Shown here one piece after another: positions 1 to 7,161 of a DNA stretch of 29,374 nt (within the stretch, counting starts at the first letter, position 1; every line of letters starts with the position of its first letter). Source of the DNA: DATJUF01 sp035524095 (GTDB taxonomy: Bacteria > Desulfobacterota > Binatia > Binatales > Binataceae); assembly GCA_035524095.1 (NCBI GenBank), contig DATKPK010000145.1:1-29374 (forward strand), written 5' to 3'. The notes under the pieces are model-generated. The model was not told the origin of the DNA, made no database searches, and was given only the letters and a program-made list of their open reading frames with translations. The position numbers and the translations under genes were made by a program.

Positions 1-365
1 TTTTCACCGACAACTTAGTCCGCATCGTTATTTTTATCGGCCTGATGATCGGATGCTATCGCACGAGTCATAGTCCGGTTTACTTTTATTTGCTGGCACT
101 TTTGGCGGGTGGCTTTGTGGCCTGCGCCATCACCAGTCATCGCGCGCTCAAGCGCGATGGTATCAACGCCGAAAAATGGATCGAACGGGTTGAACGGGTG
201 ACGGGCCGCGATTTTGCCTACTTGGTCGTGGTGCTGGCGATCATCAATCGGCTCGAATGGTTTGCGTGGGGCGCTGCGTTCGGCAGCTATCTGTTCGCCA
301 CCGCATTGTGGTGGCTGACGAGCAGGAGCCGTAAGGCCGTCGGCGCAAAGACCGCATCAGTTTAG
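1..365 (+). CDS. CDP-alcohol phosphatidyltransferase family protein, C-terminal part
   Basis: Partial gene cut by the left edge. The frame is open from base 3 and ends at TAG 363-365; an internal ATG at 45 is unlikely to be the true start because protein-like sequence (FTDNLVRI) continues upstream. The visible ~120 residues hold hydrophobic segments (around VYFYLLALLAGGFVACAI and the C-terminal FGSYLFATALWWL), a basic cytosolic loop and a short basic tail, the pattern of the last helices of CDP-alcohol phosphotransferases, which join a CDP-linked lipid or alcohol to another alcohol in the inner membrane. The catalytic DGxxAR...GxxxD motif would lie upstream and cannot be checked, so the family call rests on the tail only. 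The radical SAM gene follows after 25 nt, suggesting cotranscription. Confidence 0.6.
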   Translation, partial: FTDNLVRIVIFIGLMIGCYRTSHSPVYFYLLALLAGGFVACAITSHRALKRDGINAEKWIERVERVTGRDFAYLVVVLAIINRLEWFAWGAAFGSYLFATALWWLTSRSRKAVGAKTASV

Positions 366-390
366 TAGCTCCCTTGTTGAAGGAGGGGTT

Positions 391-1716
391 GTGAAGAAGC
401 CTCGGATTCTCCTGGTTCAACCGACGACGGTTCATCTTGACGGTACGCCGCATAAGACGCGCTGGCGATTGATTATGGGTCTCATGATCCCCTTGATGGC
501 CGGTCTGACGCCTGACGACTTCGACGTCACACTCTGCGACGAGCGGCTGGAGGACATCAACTTCGACGGCGGCTGGGATCTGGTTGGCATGACGACGACA
601 ATCGGTGCGTCGTTGCGAGCCTATCAACTCGGTGATGAATTCCGCCGGCGCGGCGTCCCGGTTGTGATGGGCGGCTTTCATGCCACCTTGCAGACCGAAG
701 AAGCGCTCAAACACGCGGACGCCGTGGTGCAGGGCGAGGCTGACCTGGTATGGGAACCGCTGCTTCGCGATTGGCAGGACGGCAAGCTCAAGCAGACCTA
801 CAAAGCCGACAAGCTGCACGATCTAAAGAATCTACCGCGGCCACGTCATGAACTATTGAAGCTAAACCGATACCTGTTCAAGGCGGTGCCCGTCCAGGCA
901 AGCCGGGGATGCCCTTATCGCTGCTCCTTCTGCGAAATACCAGTCTTCTATAGTGGCAGTTATCGCACTCGGCCGGTCGCGGAGATCGTCGAAGAGATCA
1001 AGCAGGTGATGCAAGTCACCGGCTTCCGCCGTTTCCAGTTCATCGACGATCAGATCACCGGCAAGCATAAGTTCGCCAAGGAACTGTTCCGCGCACTGGC
1101 ACCCCTGAATATCCGCTTCTCATGCCTGTGGACGGTGAACTCGAATCACGACGAGGAGATGCTCGAACTTGCTGCGAAGGCGGGAGTCTTCCACGTCAAT
1201 ATCGGGGTGGAATCGATCAGCCAGGACAGCCTGCTGTCGATGAACAAAATTCAGAACCATACCAAAGACTACAAGAAGCTTCTGAAGCGCCTTGAGCATT
1301 ACGGGATCTACTATTCGCTCAATTTCCTGTTTGGCCTGGAAGAGGACCATCCGCGAATTTTCGAGGACACGATGAAGTTCCTCCACGAGGTCAAAGCCCC
1401 CGAGGCGTTCTTCAATACTGTCACGCCGCGGCGGGGTACACCGATGCGCGACCAGCTCGAGGCTGAGGGCCGTGTGATTATCCCCGATGCGGATATGTAC
1501 ACGAATAATTTCCGTTGCATGTTCGTGCCAAAGAATCTGTCGCCGCAACAAGTCGAGGAGGGCGTGTGGAACTGCACGAAAGAGTTCTATTCATTCAAGT
1601 CGATGTTCAAGCGCCTGCTGATGCCGCCGAATAAGTTCACCTGGCAGGGACTGACGGAGAATATGCTGTTCTGGTACGGTGCAAAGCGTCAGGTCGATCC
1701 GGTCGATTACTATTAG
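391..1716 (+). CDS. B12-binding-type radical SAM protein
   Basis: A 441-residue protein with a GTG start preceded by a strong AGGAGG at 381-386. The N-terminal ~150 residues have the Rossmann-like pattern of cobalamin-binding domains (MGGFHATL near 93-100, then VVQGEAD), although the DxHxxG cobalamin-ligating motif is not evident. The radical SAM core follows with C174, C178 and C181 in a CxxxCxxC motif (SRGCPYRCSFC) for the 4Fe-4S cluster, followed by the GVES stretch typical of this superfamily. The length and layout match B12-dependent radical SAM enzymes that methylate or rearrange lipids, hopanoids or natural products. The substrate cannot be told from sequence. Position behind a phospholipid-synthase-like gene makes a lipid substrate possible; that is inference only. 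Confidence 0.85.
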   Translation: MKKPRILLVQPTTVHLDGTPHKTRWRLIMGLMIPLMAGLTPDDFDVTLCDERLEDINFDGGWDLVGMTTTIGASLRAYQLGDEFRRRGVPVVMGGFHATLQTEEALKHADAVVQGEADLVWEPLLRDWQDGKLKQTYKADKLHDLKNLPRPRHELLKLNRYLFKAVPVQASRGCPYRCSFCEIPVFYSGSYRTRPVAEIVEEIKQVMQVTGFRRFQFIDDQITGKHKFAKELFRALAPLNIRFSCLWTVNSNHDEEMLELAAKAGVFHVNIGVESISQDSLLSMNKIQNHTKDYKKLLKRLEHYGIYYSLNFLFGLEEDHPRIFEDTMKFLHEVKAPEAFFNTVTPRRGTPMRDQLEAEGRVIIPDADMYTNNFRCMFVPKNLSPQQVEEGVWNCTKEFYSFKSMFKRLLMPPNKFTWQGLTENMLFWYGAKRQVDPVDYY

Positions 1717-1754
1717 GCCGCGCGGAATGAATCAGCGCCGATAAATCAGCGGAC

Positions 1755-1784
1755 AAAACGGGGGACTAAACTGTCACCCGTTTT
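1755..1784 (+). terminator. Intrinsic terminator-like hairpin after the radical SAM gene
   Basis: An 8-bp outer stem AAAACGGG/CCCGTTTT (1755-1762 with 1777-1784) encloses an inner GAC/GTC stem around the loop TAAACT, with one G-A mismatch between the stems. The 3' arm ends in TTTT and is followed by CATTTT. It lies 39 nt after the radical SAM stop, between convergent genes, and the A-rich 5' arm means it could also work for the panD transcript from the other side. Confidence 0.7.
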
Positions 1785-1948
1785 CATTTTATGAGCGACA
1801 AGAGAAGAATCGCGACGTAACCATCAACTGGGATTTCGAGTTTACCAAAACAGTCCTGATCGCCATCGCCGGCGGGGCAGTGTCTTTTGCGCTCAGACAG
1901 CTTGCGGAGATGCGTGAAAGAACCCTCAATGATCCGGCGGATAAGGTC

Positions 1949-2317
1949 CTAGCTGGCGGCGTGGACGGGCAACGAGCGCGGGCGGTTATGTTCGTCAACC
2001 AGCACAACCGTGGGGACGTGGCGGCGCGCGCGAACCTCATCCATCGGTGCAAAGGTCGCGACGATAATGATATCGCCGGGCGTACCACGCCGTGCCGCAG
2101 CGCCATTCAGACTAACCTCGCCGGAACCAGCCGGCGCCGCGATGGCATAGGTTTCTAGGCGTTCACCGTTGCTCACGTTCCAAACGTGAACCATTTCGTA
2201 TTCGAGAATCCCGGCCGCGTTGAGCAAGTCGGTATCGATCGCAATGCTGCCCTCGTAATCCGGATCGGCACCCGTCAGGCGCACCCGATGAAGCTTCGAC
2301 TTGAACATGATGCGCAT
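1949..2317 (-). CDS. panD: Aspartate 1-decarboxylase (PanD)
   Basis: A 122-residue PanD homologue, close to the usual length. It makes beta-alanine from L-aspartate for pantothenate synthesis in the cytosol. PanD is made as a proenzyme that self-cleaves at a Gly-Ser bond to form a pyruvoyl group; here that site is G23-S24 in YEGS, preceded by the conserved KLHRV segment with the catalytic lysine (K8). The WNVSNG and NGAAA motifs are present. The start at 2317 (MRIMFKSK) was kept; M4 is an alternative and would also fit the family. It is the last gene of panB-panC-panD, 41 nt after the panC stop. Nothing looks broken. Confidence 0.95.
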   Translation of the reverse strand: MRIMFKSKLHRVRLTGADPDYEGSIAIDTDLLNAAGILEYEMVHVWNVSNGERLETYAIAAPAGSGEVSLNGAAARRGTPGDIIIVATFAPMDEVRARRHVPTVVLVDEHNRPRSLPVHAAS

Positions 2318-2358
2318 AACCGTACTCCTCGTTATTCGCAGTGGCTGATCTGCGGCGG

Positions 2359-3213
2359 TCAGGCCAACTCGCGCGCGAACACCATATTGTCGATTAGCCG
2401 AGTCTTGCCGACCCGTGCTGCGATCGCGACTACGATCGGACGGTCGTTGCGCTCGACCCGTTGCAAGGTCTCAGCGTCAACCGCCTCGATATATTCGATC
2501 TCCAGCCCTGTCGTCCGTTCGAGCACCGCACGCGCCGCGCATGCGAGTTGAACAGGAGTGCAGGCGCCAGCGCGAAAGCAATTATTCGCTGCTTCAAGCG
2601 CGCGGCTCAAAGCGAGTGCCCGTTCGCGCTCGTCGGGCGACAAGTAGGCATTACGCGAGCTCATCGCGAGGCCATCACGTTCGCGGACCGTTGGCACCGG
2701 CACGATTTCCAGATCGAAGTTAAGGTCCTTGACCATTCGCTCGATTGTGCGCAGTTGCTGAAAATCCTTCTCGCCAAACAGGGCAACGTGCGGCTTCACG
2801 ATATTGAAAAGTTTCGCGACGACCGAAGTGACGCCCCGAAAATGTCCCGGCCGATGCGCGCCGCACAGCCCCTGAGTAATTTCAGTTGCTTCCACCCAAG
2901 TCTGCGACCCTGCCGGGTACATCACCTCAGGCTCGGGGGCGAATAGCACGTCGACGGGCACGGTCTCCATCAACTCGCAATCACGCTCGAAATTGCGCGG
3001 ATAACGGGAGAAATCTTCGTTGGGGCCGAACTGCGTTGGATTCACAAAGAGCGAGCTGGCCAGCAGCTTGGCGCGCCGTCGCCCCTCGCGCATCAGCGTA
3101 AGATGGCCTTCATGCAAAAAGCCCATCGTCGGGACAAACGCGATCGTTGCCCCACGCCGGCGCGCATCTTCTGACCATCGCTGCATCTCACTTGGTGATG
3201 CGATTATCTCCAT
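2359..3213 (-). CDS. panC: Pantothenate synthetase (PanC)
   Basis: A 284-residue pantoate-beta-alanine ligase, normal length. It activates pantoate with ATP to pantoyl-adenylate and condenses it with beta-alanine to pantothenate. Visible landmarks are the HIGH-type nucleotide-binding signature in PTMGFLHEGH (about 28-37), the substrate-binding FVNPTQFGPNED stretch, the HRPGHFRGV loop and the KMSKS-like MSSRN segment. The frame stays open further upstream to 3360, but that would run through the end of panB; the ATG at 3213 gives the canonical N-terminus (MEIIASPSEM) and lies 4 nt after the panB stop, so the two are very probably translationally coupled. Confidence 0.96.
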   Translation of the reverse strand: MEIIASPSEMQRWSEDARRRGATIAFVPTMGFLHEGHLTLMREGRRRAKLLASSLFVNPTQFGPNEDFSRYPRNFERDCELMETVPVDVLFAPEPEVMYPAGSQTWVEATEITQGLCGAHRPGHFRGVTSVVAKLFNIVKPHVALFGEKDFQQLRTIERMVKDLNFDLEIVPVPTVRERDGLAMSSRNAYLSPDERERALALSRALEAANNCFRAGACTPVQLACAARAVLERTTGLEIEYIEAVDAETLQRVERNDRPIVVAIAARVGKTRLIDNMVFARELA

Positions 3214-3217
3214 GGCT

Positions 3218-4048
3218 TTAGGCTCCCTTGGTGCTGTAACAATGTTCGCGGCTGGGGAAGCTGCGTTCGCGCACTTCTCGGATATAGCTGGTCGCTGCAG
3301 CGCTCGCATCCTGCCATAGATTCGCGTAGGGCTTCGCGAAGCGCGGGATGAACGATTCACTGAGACCGAGAACGTCGTGCATCACGAGCACCTGCCCGTC
3401 GCATTCGGGACCTGCGCCTATTCCGATCGTTGGTATCGTGACGCGCGAGGTGATTTCGCTGGCGAGTTCAGCCGGAATCCCTTCGAGCACCATCGCGAAC
3501 GCGCCCGCCTGCTCGACCGCTGCGGCATCTTCGAGCAAGCGTTCGCGGCATCCGGGGCCACGGCCTGCGCGGCGGCCCTGTACGCGATGGCCACCCATAC
3601 GATGGATCGATTGTGGCGTCAGCCCAATATGGCCCATCACCGGGATATCGACATCGACTAGCCGGCGAATCGTGTTCGCCATCGTGATACCGCCTTCGAG
3701 CTTAACGGCTTCAGCACCGCCTTCCTTGATCAGACGGCCCGAATTGCGTAGCGCTTGTTCGGGATTGACCTGATAGCTGAGAAACGGCAGGTCGGCCACG
3801 ACCAGCGCCCGCTGGCGGGCGCGCACGACCATCTTGACGTGATAGATGATTTCGCCGAGCGTGACCGGCAGCGTGCTGTCGGCGCCTTGGACGACCATCC
3901 CGAGGCTGTCGCCGATCAGCAGCACATCAACGCCTGCCTGATCGAAAATGCGCGCGAACGGATAGTCGTACGCCGTCAGCATCGTTATCGGCTGCTGTTC
4001 GGCTTTCATGTGAGCGAGGTCGGTAACGCGAACTTTATCCTTTCCCAT
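3218..4048 (-). CDS. panB: 3-methyl-2-oxobutanoate hydroxymethyltransferase (PanB)
   Basis: A 276-residue ketopantoate hydroxymethyltransferase, which adds a one-carbon unit from methylenetetrahydrofolate to alpha-ketoisovalerate, the first committed step to pantothenate. It shows the TAYDYP start region, DSLGMV metal-binding motif (D47), VVADLPF (D86), AVKLEGG (K116, E118), MGHIGLTPQ and the E189 region. The ATG at 4048 was chosen because MGKDKVRVTDL is a typical PanB N-terminus; the open frame to 4183 looks non-coding. One oddity: residues 159-167 (RRAGRGPGC) replace the usual short TEEAA-type link and appear about four residues longer, with very GC-rich codons. First gene of panBCD. Confidence 0.95.
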   Translation of the reverse strand: MGKDKVRVTDLAHMKAEQQPITMLTAYDYPFARIFDQAGVDVLLIGDSLGMVVQGADSTLPVTLGEIIYHVKMVVRARQRALVVADLPFLSYQVNPEQALRNSGRLIKEGGAEAVKLEGGITMANTIRRLVDVDIPVMGHIGLTPQSIHRMGGHRVQGRRAGRGPGCRERLLEDAAAVEQAGAFAMVLEGIPAELASEITSRVTIPTIGIGAGPECDGQVLVMHDVLGLSESFIPRFAKPYANLWQDASAAATSYIREVRERSFPSREHCYSTKGA

Positions 4049-4215
4049 GGTACCGCCTACCCTTTTCCTATCGACGTTAGGAGCGTTTATCTGCCACAAA
4101 AAACGCGGAGCCACCAGTTCCGGCAACCCCGCATCATACGCATGACGACGCGCTAAAGTCTCGCTCGGGGTCCCGGTCCGCAATGGATCCAGGCGCTAAG
4201 CTCGGTCCTATGTCT

Positions 4216-4271
4216 TTGACCCCGGGAGTACTCACTCCAGCGGTTTCAATTCTAACGCCTCGCCGGGTCAA
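4216..4271 (-). repeat. Imperfect inverted repeat with nested hairpin upstream of panB
   Basis: TTGACCCCGG at 4216-4225 is complementary, with one bulged base, to CCGGGTCAA at 4263-4271. A small hairpin GGAGT-ACTC-ACTCC (4225-4238) is nested beside the left arm. It lies in the 310-nt stretch 4049-4358 between the PDZ gene and panB, otherwise without a recognisable gene or tRNA. It could be a leader structure of the panB transcript or an incidental palindrome; no known riboswitch class is recognised. Confidence 0.35.
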
Positions 4272-4358
4272 CTCCTCGGCGGACGAAACCTTTTAGCGCG
4301 AACCTCTCGCGAGGTAAAGGACAATTCTGCGGGAAAGGCAGGAAAAGACGAAATTCGC

Positions 4359-5342
4359 TCAATAGTTGGAAGTAGAGATGATCGCGTCCTGCGGCACCTC
4401 AACGGGAATTTGTTGCCGAATCCCGTTACGAATCACGCTCAGGTAAACGATCTCGCCGGGTTGAAGGTCATGCAGACGATCTGCGAACTCGATATAATTC
4501 ATGACCCGCCAGCCGTCTACCGCGATTATCAGGTCATAGCTCTCGCCGAGCGGCACGGATTGAACGATTGGTACCAGCAACGCCGCTGGCGGGAAAAACA
4601 TCAGGCCGGCGACCGCGGCGCCAGTGAGAACGGTGCGTGTCGTATCGCTATAAGCATGCAAGCCAGCTTTAGCCGCGGGACTACCCGGAATTACGCCTAC
4701 TACCAGCAGACCCGTCGCGTCCTCACCTGACTTGAGCTTGCGGTGGTCTTCGCGCAGGTCTACGCCGAGCGGTGAAGTGTTGTCCTCCTCATTGATGAAC
4801 TCTTGCAAAGGGATCTGCTGTTGCTGATAGGTGTCGGGGTTCTGGTAGCGCTCGTAGTTGACGATATCGGCGTTGGCGTTGAAACCCGCTGCGTTGGGAT
4901 CATTCGGGTCAAGCGTCGAAGTCTGGCCGGTGAGCGGCGGAACAGCGACCGTTCCTGCCGGCAATGCAAGGGTGCGCGCGGCAACTGGAGCGGAGGCTGG
5001 CGAAGTGCTTACTGGCGCCGCGGAAGGAGCATTGCTAGCGGCGGAGGGTGAGACCGGTGCCGCAACCGGCGCTGAGGCTGTGGGGGATCCCATCGCTGCC
5101 GGAGCCGCCGCCGGATTAGTGGCTGGTGCCGTCACCGGATTCGCAGCTGGCACCGTCGCGGGAACCGGGGCCAGCAGCACTCCTGTCGGTGCATTGGCCG
5201 GTTCACTGATAGAGGACGCAGGCGTAGCGTCCGCTAATGCGGCATTCGTCAGAATGAGTAATGTGAGGCTAGCAGCGGCGCATGCCGGTGCTATCTTCCA
5301 CCCTCTTCTACGCGAGCCCCCACGCGTTTTCATGCTGCACAA
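4359..5342 (-). CDS. Exported PDZ-domain protein with Ala/Pro-rich linker
   Basis: 327 residues. The N-terminus has basic residues, a hydrophobic stretch (about 19-34) and ALA-DA, a signal peptide by eye, so the protein should be exported. Residues ~40-140 are an Ala/Pro/Ser/Val-rich low-complexity linker. The C-terminal part is PDZ-like: SPLGV (190-194), VVGVIPGSPAAKAGL (214-228), then IIAVDGWRVMNYIEFADRL and a final strand pair. Unusually, a ~38-residue block with a strongly hydrophobic core (about 237-262) interrupts the PDZ domain between AGL and the IIAVDG strand. No protease domain is present. The start overlaps the 3' end of the upstream hydrolase gene by 35 nt (26 nt if M4 at 5333 is used). 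Function unknown; a scaffold or substrate-recognition role is inference. Confidence 0.75.
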   Translation of the reverse strand: MCSMKTRGGSRRRGWKIAPACAAASLTLLILTNAALADATPASSISEPANAPTGVLLAPVPATVPAANPVTAPATNPAAAPAAMGSPTASAPVAAPVSPSAASNAPSAAPVSTSPASAPVAARTLALPAGTVAVPPLTGQTSTLDPNDPNAAGFNANADIVNYERYQNPDTYQQQQIPLQEFINEEDNTSPLGVDLREDHRKLKSGEDATGLLVVGVIPGSPAAKAGLHAYSDTTRTVLTGAAVAGLMFFPPAALLVPIVQSVPLGESYDLIIAVDGWRVMNYIEFADRLHDLQPGEIVYLSVIRNGIRQQIPVEVPQDAIISTSNY

Positions 5343-6189
5343 CCCGTTTTTCGTTGCGTAGCTTCTTCAGATGCGACCTTACCGATTGCGCTGCCGCCGG
5401 ATGGAGAAAAACCGGCACGTCAGTATAGATTTTCTTGACGATCGCCATCACTTCCAACGGCTCGTCCTTGATTGCGTTGAGCACCTGGCGATCGCGCAAC
5501 TCACGATGGGCAATGTACTCCTGAATTTTCTGCTTGGCATTGCGGATCACCGGCCCGTGCGCGGGATAAATCGTCTCCACATCAAGTTCGAGTAGATTGC
5601 GCAGCGAATCCATATATTGCCCAAGATCGCCAGTCTCATCTGGAATCACCGTGGTACCCGCCCCCAGTATCACATCTCCCGTGAATAGCGCCTTTTCCTC
5701 CACGAGCAAATAACAAAGATGGTCCGGCGCGTGGCCGGGGGTAAAAACTGCTCGCAGCGTCGCACCTTCGGTGGCCACTTCGTCGCGATCATCGATTTCG
5801 GTGAGAGGGACTCCGGCGGCATCATCGGGACCGGGCACCGGCCACGGCTTCTTCAGCACGCCGAGTTTGCCAAAGCGCTGATGGACGTCTTTGACGCCTC
5901 CGATATGATCCTGATGAGCATGGGTCAGGACGATGCGATCCAATTCCTCCGCCTGACTGAGTTCGCGCAGCGCGATCGGCAGATTCTCCGCCCATTTGGC
6001 CACGCCGATACCGGTATCGAGCAGCAGCGGCCGGCTGCCTGTTCCGACGATATAGGTGTTCGTGCCGGGTCCGGTGAAGGGTCCAGGATTATGGCCGAGC
6101 ACGGTCGCCACCCGCGGCGAATAGCGCGCATAGTCGGGCAGCTTGAGCCCCATCATATTATCGGTGACGACTCGTCGTGGCTCTTCCAT
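5308..6189 (-). CDS. Metallo-beta-lactamase-fold hydrolase, LACTB2/glyoxalase II-like
   Basis: 293 residues, preceded by a strong GGAGG in GAAGGAGGATGCA just before the ATG. The zinc-binding motif H90-A-H92-x-D94-H95 (THAHQDHIGG) is intact, followed by the later ligands in TPGHAPDH, TGDV and PAHGP, so both metal sites look complete. The overall plan with a C-terminal winged-helix-like segment (HPAAAQSVRSHLKKL) is that of LACTB2-type hydrolases, which cleave thioesters, lactones or RNA. The substrate is not evident. It lies between coaX and panBCD, so a thioesterase or hydrolase acting near CoA metabolism is possible, but that is inference from location. It overlaps the downstream PDZ gene by 35 nt. 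Confidence 0.88.
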   Translation of the reverse strand: MEEPRRVVTDNMMGLKLPDYARYSPRVATVLGHNPGPFTGPGTNTYIVGTGSRPLLLDTGIGVAKWAENLPIALRELSQAEELDRIVLTHAHQDHIGGVKDVHQRFGKLGVLKKPWPVPGPDDAAGVPLTEIDDRDEVATEGATLRAVFTPGHAPDHLCYLLVEEKALFTGDVILGAGTTVIPDETGDLGQYMDSLRNLLELDVETIYPAHGPVIRNAKQKIQEYIAHRELRDRQVLNAIKDEPLEVMAIVKKIYTDVPVFLHPAAAQSVRSHLKKLRNEKRVVQHENAWGLA

Positions 6190-6281
6190 TGCATCCTCCT
6201 TCAGCGAAACCTACCGCAGGCGGGCTCTGACGCCCATACAGCGAGTAGACCCTACTGTTCAGCCTTGAGTGCGATGCCCGA

Positions 6282-7106
6282 TTAGTTGCGCTTGTTACGC
6301 TCGAAAATCAACCGCAGGCCCTTCAACGTCAGGAATTCGTCGATCTCTTCGATCGTCTCCGACTCAGGCGCGATCAGCTCGGCAAGGCCACCGGTTGCGA
6401 TCACCCGCGTATGTTCGCCGCGCTCACGAATAATGCGCTCGACCAAGCCGTCGACCAATGCGGTGTAGCCATAGATGAGTCCTGACTGAATCGCAGTGAC
6501 AGTGGTCCGGCCGACTACGTCGCGCGGACGCGTCAGTTCGACCCGGTAAAGCTTGGCCGCATGCCTGACCAGCGCGTCCATCGAGATTCCCAAGCCGGGC
6601 GCGATCACGCCGCCAATATATTCGCCGCGTCCGCTGACATAGTCGAAAGTCGTTGCGGTACCAAAATCCACGACGATGCAGGCCGTGCCGTAGTGGTCGA
6701 AAGCTGCGACCGCATTGACGATCCGATCGGCGCCGACCTCTTTGGGATTCTCATAAAGGATTGGCATGCCGGTCTTGATCCCAGGACCGACGATAAGCGG
6801 CACGCAATGGAAATAACGCTCGGAAAGTTGCTCGAAAGTGGGGTTGAGCGGCGGGACGACGCACGCGATGATCACGCCTTCCGGCTCCAGCGGCGTCCGC
6901 AGCCCAGCCCCCTGCAGCAAGCTCGTGAGCATCACGCCGTATTCGTCGGTAGTGCGTTCCGAATCAGTGGAGATACGCCAGTGATGAATCAGGTGCTCGC
7001 CATCATAGATCCCGATAACAATATGAGTGTTGCCAACGTCGATAGTGATCAGCATCGCCGCGCCCTGAACTGAATCTGCAACGGAAATCTGGTGCTCGTG
7101 AGCCAT
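6282..7106 (-). CDS. coaX: Type III pantothenate kinase (CoaX)
   Basis: A type III pantothenate kinase of the ASKHA fold, phosphorylating pantothenate to 4'-phosphopantothenate, the first step from vitamin B5 to CoA. Motifs: IDVGNTHIVIG (phosphate-1 loop), GADRIVNAVAA, VVDFGTATTFDYV (phosphate-2) and GGVIAPGLGIS. Two starts are possible. The ATG at 7106 has GGAGG only 2 nt away and adds 17 residues; the ATG at 7055 gives the standard MLITIDVGNT N-terminus (257 aa) with AGGG about 7 nt upstream. The longer form is listed because of its Shine-Dalgarno, but family comparison favours 7055. It heads the CoA block that ends in panBCD, so supply and use of pantothenate are encoded together. Confidence 0.94.
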   Translation of the reverse strand: MAHEHQISVADSVQGAAMLITIDVGNTHIVIGIYDGEHLIHHWRISTDSERTTDEYGVMLTSLLQGAGLRTPLEPEGVIIACVVPPLNPTFEQLSERYFHCVPLIVGPGIKTGMPILYENPKEVGADRIVNAVAAFDHYGTACIVVDFGTATTFDYVSGRGEYIGGVIAPGLGISMDALVRHAAKLYRVELTRPRDVVGRTTVTAIQSGLIYGYTALVDGLVERIIRERGEHTRVIATGGLAELIAPESETIEEIDEFLTLKGLRLIFERNKRN

Positions 7107-7161
7107 GCCCTCCGTGCATTCATTTCAATTTATTGGGAGTAACCGCGAGAAAACACGGGCT

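Noticed and set aside
4858..5361. Ala/Gly-rich open frame opposite the PDZ protein linker
   Set aside because: It mirrors the Ala/Pro-rich linker codons; the PDZ gene with signal peptide is the better supported strand.
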